From contig BMSW01000023.1 in assembly GCA_014649355.1 (NCBI GenBank), positions 27,290 through 91,289 on the forward strand: a DNA stretch of 64,000 nucleotides. The letters run 5' to 3'. Both the position numbers and the translations under genes were made by a program. Numbering within the stretch: position 1 is the first letter of the stretch; the number at the start of each line of letters is the position of its first letter. This DNA is from Streptomyces althioticus (GTDB lineage Bacteria > Actinomycetota > Actinomycetes > Streptomycetales > Streptomycetaceae). Below, in pieces: positions 34,435 through 41,573 of the stretch. Below the pieces are notes generated by a model that was not told the DNA's origin, searched no databases, and saw nothing but the letters and a program-made list of their open reading frames with translations.

Positions 34435-35256
34435 TCACCGCCGCGGCAGTGGTGCACCGTCCTGGACGGGCGCCTGGAGCCGCGGTTCGCCGTCCGGGAC
34501 GCGCACGACCGCGGTGGCGGGGCCGGCCGGATCGATCAGGAGGACGGGGCCGCGGGCCTCGGGTTCCCTGGCCAGAGCGCCGTACCGGTCGGGGCCGAGC
34601 GGCAGGTCGCGCACCGACCACAGCTGCGGCCCGCGCGGCTCGGCGTGGGGTACCAGGACGGGCCCCGGTTCGTGGGGACGTACGTCCACGGCCCGCAGGT
34701 CCGCCACGACGCCCACGCCGCTCGCCTTGACCACGGCTTCCTTGCGGGTCCAGGTCCGGTAGTACGCGGCCGTGCGCGCGGCCTCGTCCGACAACGTCCC
34801 CAAGTAGCGCAGCTCGGACGGTGACATGACCGCGGCCGAGGTCGTCCACAGGTCCGCCGCCGGGCGCGCGGTCTCCAGATCCACGCCCACCGGCCGCTCC
34901 GCGGTGACCGCGAGCAGCCAGTGCGCTCCGCAATGGGAGAGGTTGAAGTCGAGCCCCGTGCTGGGAAACTCCAGCCGGGGCCTGCCGTGCGCCGGGTCGG
35001 GACAGCGCGGGCAGGGCCGGCGGCCCACACGCAACTCCTTCGGGTCGGCGTCGAGATAGCCGGCCAGGATGCGCCGTACCTGCGCGTGCACCTGCGCGTA
35101 GCGGGCGCCGATCGGTGCGGGGCGGCGGGCGGCGATCGCCCGTTCCTCGGGTGAGAGCACGGCGAGGGCCGCGGGGTCGACGGAGTGGGGGACCGTGCCC
35201 TGCCAGATGTGGACGGCATCGGTCTGGCGCAGGGTCCGGTACGTCGCTCCGTGCAT
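34435..35256 (-). CDS. Sfp-type 4'-phosphopantetheinyl transferase
   Basis: A 273-residue enzyme moving phosphopantetheine from CoA to carrier-protein serines, thereby activating the PCPs and ACP of this cluster. Sfp features are FNLSHCGAHWLLAVT, RPVGVDLETARP with metal-binding Asp and Glu, and YYRTWTRKEAVVKASGVGV with the WxxKEA core. The ATG 35256 follows an AGGAGC site; an upstream extension adds unlikely sequence. The gene follows the oxygenase at 35303 by 46 nt on the same strand, so both are probably driven from the SARP-type repeat at 36344-36360. Confidence 0.9.
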   Translation of the reverse strand: MHGATYRTLRQTDAVHIWQGTVPHSVDPAALAVLSPEERAIAARRPAPIGARYAQVHAQVRRILAGYLDADPKELRVGRRPCPRCPDPAHGRPRLEFPSTGLDFNLSHCGAHWLLAVTAERPVGVDLETARPAADLWTTSAAVMSPSELRYLGTLSDEAARTAAYYRTWTRKEAVVKASGVGVVADLRAVDVRPHEPGPVLVPHAEPRGPQLWSVRDLPLGPDRYGALAREPEARGPVLLIDPAGPATAVVRVPDGEPRLQAPVQDGAPLPRR

Positions 35257-35302
35257 GAACAGCTCCTGGCGAGGGGGTGGGGGCCGTGCGGCGGTGAGGC
35301 CG

Positions 35303-36265
35303 TCAGTTCGACATGGCGACGCAGATGCGGCGCGTCCCGGTGAAGGAGCGACGGCCATGGGCGAGGGACACGTTGTCGAGGAGCATCAGATCGCCCTGGT
35401 TCCAGGGAATGTCGACTGCGGTGGCGAAGCCGCGGCGGCAGATCTCACTCACGACGTGGTCGGGGATCGGGGATCCGTCCGCGAACGTGACGTTCCAGGG
35501 CAGTTGGTCCTCCGGCAGCATCCGCGACAGCGCGTCGCGAGGTCCGCACCCGGCCGGATGCCAGCGGTGGATCTGGTTGAACCAGACCTCGGCGCCGGTG
35601 ACCGGGTGTGTCAGGGTGGCGGGACACGTGCGCGAGACCTGGATCCTGCCGTCCGCCATCCACACCCACGCGTCGCCGGTGCCGTCGAGGAGCAGCTCGA
35701 CCTGCTCGCGGCGGTCGGTGCCGAAGGCGCTCTGCCAGCTCTCGCCGACTCCGGATCCGGATCCGGAGTCGGATCCGTCGTGGAGGTGGCGGATGTAGCG
35801 CACCCCGGGGGCGAGACGTTCGCGGAGCACGGGGTCGAGCGCGCCGAGCCAGGCCTCGCCGTCCACCAGCATGCTGGCGCCGCCCGTGAGCGGGGCGGTG
35901 TCGCAGTACATGGCGAGCCGGGTGGGCCAGGCATGGGTGGCACTCATCTTGTGATACGGCCACACCGTGGTCTCCGGCCGTTCCTCGGCGACGCGGCAGA
36001 TGCCGCCGGTAACCCCGTCACGTGGCCGCGGGCCCGGTCCGCACCGGCTCGGGAGCAGCAGGTCGAGGACGTCGGCGAGGGTCTCGGGCGTGACGTCGAA
36101 CCCGCGGAACATCAGGGCCTTTTCCTCGGCCAACACATGCGTCAGTTCCTGCGGCCCCCACTCGGCCAGGCGTTGGACCAGTTCCTCAGGTCCGCCGATG
36201 CCCTCCGGGTCGATCTCCAGCGGCGTCCATGGCTCCACGATCACCACACGGCCTTTCTCCGGCAT
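35303..36265 (-). CDS. TauD/SyrP-like oxygenase with altered iron site
   Basis: A 320-residue member of the TauD/TfdA (AsnO, SyrP-like) non-heme iron, 2-oxoglutarate family, which hydroxylates amino acids on or off NRPS carriers. The fold is clear: KALMFRGFDVTPETL, WPTRLAMYCDTAPLTGGAS, THPVTGAEVWFNQIHRWHP, LLDNVSLAHGRRSF (distal His) and GTRRICVAMSN (2-oxoglutarate Arg). The metal motif, H-N-E in the paralogue at 51.6 kb, reads H-K-M here (PYHKMSATHAWP), so the acidic ligand is missing. A GGATCC-rich hexamer repeat adds SDSGSGSG after LHDG. It may be inactive, or use an open coordination site as halogenases do. Confidence 0.83.
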   Translation of the reverse strand: MPEKGRVVIVEPWTPLEIDPEGIGGPEELVQRLAEWGPQELTHVLAEEKALMFRGFDVTPETLADVLDLLLPSRCGPGPRPRDGVTGGICRVAEERPETTVWPYHKMSATHAWPTRLAMYCDTAPLTGGASMLVDGEAWLGALDPVLRERLAPGVRYIRHLHDGSDSGSGSGVGESWQSAFGTDRREQVELLLDGTGDAWVWMADGRIQVSRTCPATLTHPVTGAEVWFNQIHRWHPAGCGPRDALSRMLPEDQLPWNVTFADGSPIPDHVVSEICRRGFATAVDIPWNQGDLMLLDNVSLAHGRRSFTGTRRICVAMSN

Positions 36266-36343
36266 CGCAACACGAAGGCCGGTGGGGGGGACAGGACAGT
36301 GCGCCGACGGCCTACGACTCGTCGTTCATCAAAGGGCGGCGGC

Positions 36344-36360
36344 CTACGGTATTCCTATGC
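36344..36360 (-). promoter_or_regulatory. SARP-type direct repeat before oxygenase/PPTase operon
   Basis: On the minus strand GCATAG (36360-36355) and CCGTAG (36349-36344) are spaced at 11 bp, ending 79 nt before the oxygenase ATG. The 277-nt divergent gap also holds the repeat at 36450-36466 for the flavin reductase. Confidence 0.55.
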
Positions 36361-36449
36361 CGCGCGTCCTTCGATTCCGCTGCCACCGTCCTGGCCGAGA
36401 TCGGACGCCGGGGATCGCGCAGCCGTCCCGGCCCGACCGGGCCGGGCTC

Positions 36450-36466
36450 GTGTAGACCTCGTGTAG
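36450..36466 (+). promoter_or_regulatory. SARP-type direct repeat before flavin reductase
   Basis: An exact hexamer repeat, GTGTAG at 36450-36455 and 36461-36466, extended to an 8-bp match CTCGTGTAG at an 11-bp period. It ends 77 nt before the GTG start and is one of the two strongest copies in the cluster. Confidence 0.65.
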
Positions 36467-36542
36467 GGGACGCGGAGACCGTGATCGTCCGGCGTGCGCC
36501 CCGCGGCGCGTCGACCGTTGCCCCCTGCCCTGTGAGGTTCGC

Positions 36543-37088
36543 GTGAACACAACCGCCACCGCCCTCCGCTTCGACCGGAGCCGCTTCCGTGACGTGCTCG
36601 GCCGCTTCTGTACGGGGGTGACGATCATCTCCGCCGTGCACGAGGGCGCGCCGGCCGGCTTCGCGTGCCAATCCTTCGCCTCGCTGTCCCTGGATCCGCC
36701 GCTGGTGTCGTTCGCGGTGTCCAAGACGTCGGCGACCGGGGCCCGGATCGAGCAGGCGGGCGTCTTCTGCGCGACGGTGCTCGGCGCCGACCAGGCCGAT
36801 CTGTGCCGCAGGTTCGGCCGGTCCGGCGGGGACAAGTTCGCCGGGGTGGCCTGGAGTCCGGCCGACGTGACCGGGTCGCCGCGGCTGGCCGGCGGAATCG
36901 CCTGGGTGGACTGCCGGATCGAGAAGGTGATCCCGGCCGGCGACCACCGGATCGTGGTGGGACGGGTCATGGACCTGAGCGCACCCGAGGGCACCGAGGA
37001 CGCCGGTCCGCTCCTGTACTACCGGGGCGGGTTCCTCGGGTCCCAGTCCGGCCGGCGTGCCGTGGCCGGTCCGGTGGCAGCCGCCTGA
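36543..37088 (+). CDS. Flavin reductase (FMN-binding, HpaC-like)
   Basis: A 181-residue NAD(P)H:flavin reductase with split-barrel FMN fold: FRDVLGRFCTGVTIISAVHE, FACQSFASLSLDPPLVSFAV, and DHRIVVGRVMDL. Such enzymes supply free reduced FMN to partner monooxygenases. The cluster holds a luciferase-like monooxygenase at 52.5 kb that needs reduced FMN, making it the obvious client. A GTG start 2 nt after TGAGG-like purines is used. It converges on the LuxR-type gene with a 46-nt gap. Confidence 0.88.
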   Translation: MNTTATALRFDRSRFRDVLGRFCTGVTIISAVHEGAPAGFACQSFASLSLDPPLVSFAVSKTSATGARIEQAGVFCATVLGADQADLCRRFGRSGGDKFAGVAWSPADVTGSPRLAGGIAWVDCRIEKVIPAGDHRIVVGRVMDLSAPEGTEDAGPLLYYRGGFLGSQSGRRAVAGPVAAA

Positions 37089-37134
37089 ACTGTACGGCGG
37101 TTCCGTCGCCCGACGGCCCGGCGCGTACGGCCGC

Positions 37135-38244
37135 TCAGCAGCCGGCCAGGCGGCTGCCGGCCGGAGGCGTGCCCCCCGGTGCCGTCGTGGTCCTGGACGG
37201 CGCCAGGTCGAGCAGCTCGGTCACGCCGCCCTCGTCATCCGGACTCTCGCCGATCCAGCCCAGGCGGGCCGCCCGCAGGCCGGCCTGGAAGCGGCTCTTG
37301 GCACCGAGCCTCGCCATCAGCTCCGCGGTGATCCGGCGGCCCGTACGCACGGAGACCCCGAGCTTGCGTGCCACCCCCTCGTCGGTGAGCCCCTCGCTGA
37401 GCAGCCGCAGAACGGCACTCTCCTGACTGGTCAGGCCGTTGTCGTCGGTGCTCGTGCGCTGCCTGCGGCCCGTGGTGACGGGGGCCGCTCGCTCCCACAC
37501 CATCCGGAACAGCTCGGACAGCGCGGCGAGTATGCCCCGGCCCCGGAACAGCAGCGCCCCATCGGCGCTGTTGTCCGGGTCCATCGGCACGATGGCCGCC
37601 TCGCCATCGAAGATGATCATGCGGGCCGGCAGCGAGGCCACGGTCCGCACGTCGTTGCCCAACCCGACGAGCCAGCGGGCGTGTTCGACAGTCGCGGGGT
37701 CGTTGTAAATGCTGTCCAGGTAGATGGTGCGCATGGTCACACCACGGTCGCGCAGCGCCTCGGTGAGCGGGCGGCTCGCCTCGCGGTTGTCCGAGGTCTG
37801 GTGTCCGCCGGGGGCGAAGGCCACCAGACTGCGTTCGCAGCCGGCGCTCAGCTCCTTTATGCGATCGCGAATCCGGTCGATGCCGTGAAGCTGTTCCACC
37901 TCATTCCGCTCGCTGCGGCTGCGCAGCGCCGTGAACTCCGCGGCGAGCCGCACCACTTCCACCCGCGTGTCGGCTATCTGGCGCTGCCGGGCGAGCAGAT
38001 CCGACTCCTGGCGCGCCAGCAACGGCTGGAGAGCGACGTCGGGACTGATCGCGTGCAGCCTGCCGGGGGTCTCCCACGAGGGCCGGATCAGACCGAGGCG
38101 CACGCACTCGTCGAGCGCTCCCCGCACCAATTCCACCGGTCGGCCGACCAATTCGGCCAATTCCTCGACCGAACCACCCGAACTCAGTAATGACGCTCTG
38201 TAGACCTCGCCTGCCACCGCACTCAACCCGATGAGCTCAAGCAC
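37135..38244 (-). CDS. TrmB-like/LuxR-type transcriptional regulator
   Basis: A 369-residue regulator in three parts. Residues 1-65 are a TrmB-like winged helix (VYRASLLSSGGSVEELAELV). Residues 95-260 resemble the PLD-like ligand domain of this family (SLVAFAPGG, YLDSIYNDPATVEHARWL). Residues 285-350 are a LuxR helix-turn-helix (GLTSQESAVLRLLSEGLTDEGVARKLGVSVRT in sense). GTG 38244 is chosen because GGTGGGGG precedes it and the domain starts at once. The secreted repeat-peptide gene lies 169 nt upstream on the same strand, which suggests a shared transcript and a possible signal-sensor link. Ligand unknown. Confidence 0.82.
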   Translation of the reverse strand: MLELIGLSAVAGEVYRASLLSSGGSVEELAELVGRPVELVRGALDECVRLGLIRPSWETPGRLHAISPDVALQPLLARQESDLLARQRQIADTRVEVVRLAAEFTALRSRSERNEVEQLHGIDRIRDRIKELSAGCERSLVAFAPGGHQTSDNREASRPLTEALRDRGVTMRTIYLDSIYNDPATVEHARWLVGLGNDVRTVASLPARMIIFDGEAAIVPMDPDNSADGALLFRGRGILAALSELFRMVWERAAPVTTGRRQRTSTDDNGLTSQESAVLRLLSEGLTDEGVARKLGVSVRTGRRITAELMARLGAKSRFQAGLRAARLGWIGESPDDEGGVTELLDLAPSRTTTAPGGTPPAGSRLAGC

Positions 38245-38319
38245 GTGTCCCCCACCCCGTCGTCGAACGAAAGTCCTTTTCAAGCCTGTCGCGACGGGGG
38301 CAGACTAACACGCATCTCT

Positions 38320-38333
38320 AGAACGGGCGTTCT
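38320..38333. promoter_or_regulatory. AGAAC-GGGC-GTTCT palindrome upstream of LuxR-type gene
   Basis: A perfect 5-bp inverted repeat with a 4-bp centre lies 76 nt before the regulator start, in the gap to the peptide gene. It is a good candidate autoregulatory operator. Confidence 0.4.
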
Positions 38334-38413
38334 CTTTGACGTCGGCGTCCGATGGCGGGGGGAACGAATCCTTCGGGCCCGACGGAAGACCATCGGGCGG
38401 AGTCCGCCGGGAA

Positions 38414-38674
38414 TCACTGCCAGCCCGGCTCGCTCGGCGGCGTCTGCCAGCCCGGCTCCTCGAGCACCCCGGAGACGATCTCGCCGGCCTCCGGCAGCGG
38501 CGTCTGCCAGCCCGGCTCCTCGAGCACCCCGGAGACGATCTCGCCGGCCTCCGGCAGCGGCGTTTGCCAGCCCGGCTCTTCAGCGAAGGCGGTGCCCACA
38601 GTCGCGGGCCCGAACACCAAGGCGATCACGGCGACGGTGATGACGGAGACCTTCTGGAATGCCGCGGACTTCAT
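38414..38674 (-). CDS. Secreted tandem-repeat peptide (EPGWQTP repeats)
   Basis: An 86-residue precursor. Residues 1-31 are a Sec signal peptide: basic MKSAAFQK, hydrophobic VSVITVAVIALVF, and AFA before the cut. The mature 55 residues are two identical 20-residue units, each EEPGWQTPLPEAGEIVSGVL, then EEPGWQTPPSEPGWQ ending at GWQ. The units are encoded by a nearly exact 60-bp tandem repeat. A GGGAG site sits 7 nt before the ATG. There is no Cys and no known family match. The gene lies just upstream of the TrmB/LuxR-type regulator on the same strand and within the NRPS cluster. Possible roles are pheromone precursor, multi-core modified peptide or small wall protein; none is shown. Confidence 0.75.
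   Translation of the reverse strand: MKSAAFQKVSVITVAVIALVFGPATVGTAFAEEPGWQTPLPEAGEIVSGVLEEPGWQTPLPEAGEIVSGVLEEPGWQTPPSEPGWQ
38421..38580. repeat. 60-bp tandem repeat in peptide gene
   Basis: 38461-38520 and 38521-38580 are the same 60-bp unit with only two or three base changes. A partial third copy, 38421-38460, keeps the part encoding GWQTP. Near-identity at synonymous positions implies recent duplication or ongoing homogenisation. Confidence 0.9.
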
Positions 38675-39042
38675 TAATGAACTCCCATTTCTTCCGGATG
38701 TGGATCGCCGAACACTTTCCGTTTGCTGTCGGCACCCTCACCCCTGCTCGGGGCGGCGCCTTTTGCACAAGAAGATTTTTGCCTTCGGGATCCGCACTTC
38801 TCCAGCAATTGGCGTGACAGCCTGCTGCGTTGGCAGACAACTGACAGCACTTTCCGTCACCGTCCGAGGAGCCGCTCACCGCCGATTGCCGCGCCTGCCA
38901 GCGGAATCCGCCACCGCCGTGGCCGGATCACCGCTCCCGGCGTCACGGGGGAAGCAGGTTCTGTTCCCGCCGCTCCCCTTTGTCCTGTGGCAGGTTACGG
39001 CCATCGGGACGGCCCGGGGCCGTCACCGGAGGAAGGGGGCGT
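38675..39042. other. Divergent intergenic region, no gene seen
   Basis: This stretch separates the minus-strand peptide gene from the plus-strand mbtH copy 2. It is visibly richer in A and T than the coding DNA around it and should hold the peptide-gene promoter. No SARP-type repeat facing the peptide gene was found, so that gene may be controlled differently from the rest of the cluster. Confidence 0.5.
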
Positions 39043-39059
39043 CTGTAGGAATGCTGTAG
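39043..39059 (+). promoter_or_regulatory. SARP-type direct repeat before second mbtH
   Basis: An exact repeat CTGTAG (39043-39048 and 39054-39059) at an 11-bp period ends 58 nt before the GTG start. With the site at 36450 it is the clearest copy of the cluster motif. Confidence 0.65.
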
Positions 39060-39116
39060 AGCCGCGTTCCACTCTCGTGCCGACCGCAGTTCCGCACGCA
39101 CTTGTGAGGTGGCATC

Positions 39117-39335
39117 GTGGCCAATCCGTTCGAGAACGACGAGGCGTCATACTTCGTGCTCGTCAACGACGAGGGCCAGCATTCGCTGTGGCCGGCGTTC
39201 GCCGAGGTCCCGGCGGGCTGGCGGAAGGTGCACGGTGAGGACACCCGCGCCGCCTGCCTCGCCTACGTGGAGGAGAACTGGACCGACATGCGTCCGCTCA
39301 GCCTGGTACGCGCGATGGAAGCCGACGCGGCGTGA
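39117..39335 (+). CDS. MbtH-like protein (copy 2)
   Basis: A 72-residue MbtH-family NRPS chaperone with the full motif (NPFENDEASYFVLVNDEGQH, SLWPAFAEVPAGW, NWTDMRPLSLVRAM). It starts at GTG behind TGTGAGGTGG, the same leader as copy 1, and ends before a hairpin with the same core stem. It differs from copy 1 mainly at the C-terminus (MEADAA against MAGADV) and in a few conservative changes. Two copies could serve different NRPS subunits or simply raise dosage. It converges on the acyl carrier protein gene. Confidence 0.93.
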   Translation: MANPFENDEASYFVLVNDEGQHSLWPAFAEVPAGWRKVHGEDTRAACLAYVEENWTDMRPLSLVRAMEADAA

Positions 39336-39346
39336 GCTGTGCGCAC

Positions 39347-39381
39347 AAGGGGCCGCGGTGGGATCACCACCGCGGCCCCTT
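39347..39381. terminator. Hairpin terminator between mbtH copy 2 and ACP gene
   Basis: Perfect 15-nt arms (39347-39361, 39367-39381) around a 5-nt loop, followed by TTCCTTTC on the plus strand. It shares its GGGGCCGCGGTGG core with the terminator at 32260-32293. Confidence 0.8.
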
Positions 39382-39439
39382 TCCTTTCGGGACGTGCCCC
39401 CGGCCCGGGGGATGGTCGCCCGAGGGCACGGCCGGTCCG

Positions 39440-39739
39440 TCAGGCGGCCTCCGGCCGCTCGTCCGCGCTGACGGGATCCGCCAGTTCGGCCGCCAGGTAC
39501 TCCGCGAGCCGGGCGATGGTCGGGTAGTCCCATATCGCGGCGGGATCGACGGCCGTGCCGAGCCGCTCCTCCACATCGGCGGCGAAGGCCACCACCGCGA
39601 TGGAGTCGAGACCGTACTCGCCGAGGTCGCGGTGCGGGTCGACGGGCTCGGACAGGTCCGGCAGGTACTCCGCGACGCGGTCGACGAGCCAGCCCTGGAG
39701 CTGCGCGGGGTCGGTGGGGTCGAAGGCGAACGTGGTCAT
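39440..39739 (-). CDS. Acyl carrier protein
   Basis: A 99-residue free-standing carrier. The phosphopantetheine site is the Ser in EYGLDSIAVVAF near residue 46, preceded by the DPHRDLGEYG loop and followed by IWDYPTIARLAEYLA. A GGAGACC site precedes the ATG. It ends the thioesterase-FAAL-dehydrogenase operon, so it most likely receives the fatty acid from the FAAL and presents it to the two dehydrogenases and the NRPS starter condensation domain, as DptF-type proteins do. Confidence 0.9.
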   Translation of the reverse strand: MTTFAFDPTDPAQLQGWLVDRVAEYLPDLSEPVDPHRDLGEYGLDSIAVVAFAADVEERLGTAVDPAAIWDYPTIARLAEYLAAELADPVSADERPEAA

Positions 39740-39890
39740 CGGGGTCTCCTCTGGATCGGCGGTACGGGCGGACGCTCGGCGTGAGCGACGGGACATGCGG
39801 AGGGAGGGCGGGGCGACGGGTCCTCGCGACTCGCCGCCGTACGAGACCGGTGGGACGGGCGCGGATCCGGCGGACGGCCGGGCAGCCGCC

Positions 39891-41573
39891 TCACGCGTAC
39901 GGACGGGCGCTGAGCCCGAAGGACACGCGACGGTCGTACCGGTCCACCAGTTCCTCCATCAGCGCGTCCTCGATCTCGGGCGGCAGTTGCGCGCCGGACG
40001 GCCGCTCGACGGCCGACAGGCGGGTGAGCGCGGCCGCGAGCCACTGCGGCCGGGCGAGGAAGTCACCGGACGGCGCGGTGCGGTGGACGCCCAGGCACGC
40101 GGCGGCGGCGAGGGCCACGGTGTAGCGGGCCGCGAGCCGGCGCACCGGCACCTCGGCGTCGATCGCGAGCTGCCGTGGCCGCAGGGCGGTGCCGGCCTCG
40201 GTGAGCGCCGTGAAGGCGCGGACGTGTTCCTCGGCGAGCGGGCGTACGGCCGACGGCAGCTCCTCGTCGAGCACGGTGGGCAGCGAGGCCGCGAGCGGGT
40301 CCCGGCCGCCGGCGACCGACCGCAATCCGGGCAGGTCGAGTTCGGGCAGGTCGGCCTCCGCGGCGAACAGGGCGTCGGGTGCGGGCGCCGGGTCGCGCCG
40401 GGAGCGGCCGAGCAGGCCCGGCAGCTGAGGAAGCAGCGCGGACAGGCAGGCCGCGCGGGCGATATGGGCGAAGGCGACCGGCTTGATGTCCCGGGCGAGC
40501 TTCTGGAACACGGCGTGCTCGCCGTCGCGCCGGTAGAACTCCGAGCCCATCACCGTGGACAGCCGCTCGACGGCGTCCGTGAGCACGCCCGCGACCAAGT
40601 ACTTCATTGTGGGTGCGTGCACGCTGCCGGCCTGTGGGCACAGCTGCAGGGCACGGGTCGCCGCCCGGGACAGCGCCTCGCAGACCAGCAGGTCGGCGAA
40701 GGCCTCGGCCAAGGTCGTGCGCACCATGGGGATGGCCGCCGCCTGCCGACCGTAGAGCATGCGCCGCCGTGTGTGGTGCAGCGTGACGCGCAGGGCCGTG
40801 TCGAGCACGGCGGTGCTCATCGCCGGAAACGCAATCCGGGTCACCTGGAAGGCGCGGACGACCGTGTCCACGCCCGTGCCCTCGGCGCCGAGCAGCGCCC
40901 TGTCGGGCACCTCGAGGCCAGCCGCCTCCATGCCGCCGAGCCGCAGTCCGCGCATGCCCACGGAGCGGAACCGCGGCAGGATGCGCACCCGCGCCGGGTC
41001 GAGCAGGTCGGCACCGAAGAAGAGCAGGGAGTGCGAGCGCGGTCCGTTCGACGCGTCCGTGCGGGCCAGGACGACCAGGGCGTCGGCACGGTCGAAGTTG
41101 GAGATGGACTCCTTGCGGCCGCTCAGGCGCAGGACGCCGTCGGCGCGCTGCGCCGCGAAGGAGCTCGCCGAGATGTCGTTGCCGTGGGCCAGTTCGTGGA
41201 CGGCGCAGGTGATCCTGCGGTTGTCGAGCAGCAGGTCCGCGGCCTCGCGGCGCTGGCCGGGCGATCCGGCGGTCCAGACGTGGACGGTGGGCAGAAGCTG
41301 CCCGCCGCGGCCCAGGCCGAGGGCCGGGTCGCGGCGGTACACCGAGCGCATCAGCTCGACCATGTGGTCAATGCGTTCGAGCCGACCGCCGAGCGCCCGG
41401 GGCACGAACTCGGCGTGCAGGCCGAAGTTGTCCAGGGCCGCCTCGGCTGCCGCCGCCGTCTCCTCGCGTTCGTCGGCGGCGACGGCCGCGGCGAAGCCGG
41501 CCGGATTGCCGGCGTCCCAGGGGTCGCCGAGAAGTTTCTCCAGATGGTCCGTACGGGACCCGATGTCGATCAC
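39891..41573 (-). CDS. Acyl-CoA dehydrogenase-like flavoprotein 1
   Basis: A 560-residue member of the acyl-CoA dehydrogenase fold, longer than the usual 380-400. Visible: DNFGLHAEFVPRALGG, ITCAVHELAHGNDISASSF, RLSGRKESISNFDRADALVV, and GTGVDTVVRAFQVTRIAFPA. The C-terminal 170 residues are a second helical region shared with the next gene's product. Paired long dehydrogenases next to a FAAL and ACP occur in ramoplanin- and enduracidin-type clusters, where they introduce double bonds into the acyl chain. GTG start, overlapping the upstream gene by 4 nt. Confidence 0.83.
   Translation of the reverse strand: MIDIGSRTDHLEKLLGDPWDAGNPAGFAAAVAADEREETAAAAEAALDNFGLHAEFVPRALGGRLERIDHMVELMRSVYRRDPALGLGRGGQLLPTVHVWTAGSPGQRREAADLLLDNRRITCAVHELAHGNDISASSFAAQRADGVLRLSGRKESISNFDRADALVVLARTDASNGPRSHSLLFFGADLLDPARVRILPRFRSVGMRGLRLGGMEAAGLEVPDRALLGAEGTGVDTVVRAFQVTRIAFPAMSTAVLDTALRVTLHHTRRRMLYGRQAAAIPMVRTTLAEAFADLLVCEALSRAATRALQLCPQAGSVHAPTMKYLVAGVLTDAVERLSTVMGSEFYRRDGEHAVFQKLARDIKPVAFAHIARAACLSALLPQLPGLLGRSRRDPAPAPDALFAAEADLPELDLPGLRSVAGGRDPLAASLPTVLDEELPSAVRPLAEEHVRAFTALTEAGTALRPRQLAIDAEVPVRRLAARYTVALAAAACLGVHRTAPSGDFLARPQWLAAALTRLSAVERPSGAQLPPEIEDALMEELVDRYDRRVSFGLSARPYA

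Noticed and set aside
38195..38210. Further SARP-type site (CTGTAGACCTCG) inside the LuxR-type gene
   Set aside because: No second TRTAG half lies 11 bp away and it is within coding sequence.
38421..38580. 60-bp repeat considered as a CRISPR array
   Set aside because: The units are contiguous with no spacers, keep a reading frame and lie within a gene with signal peptide and ribosome site.
32260..39381. Matching palindromes after the two mbtH genes as ends of a mobile element
   Set aside because: They sit in the terminator position of each gene, there is no transposase or target duplication, and the genes between belong to the pathway.
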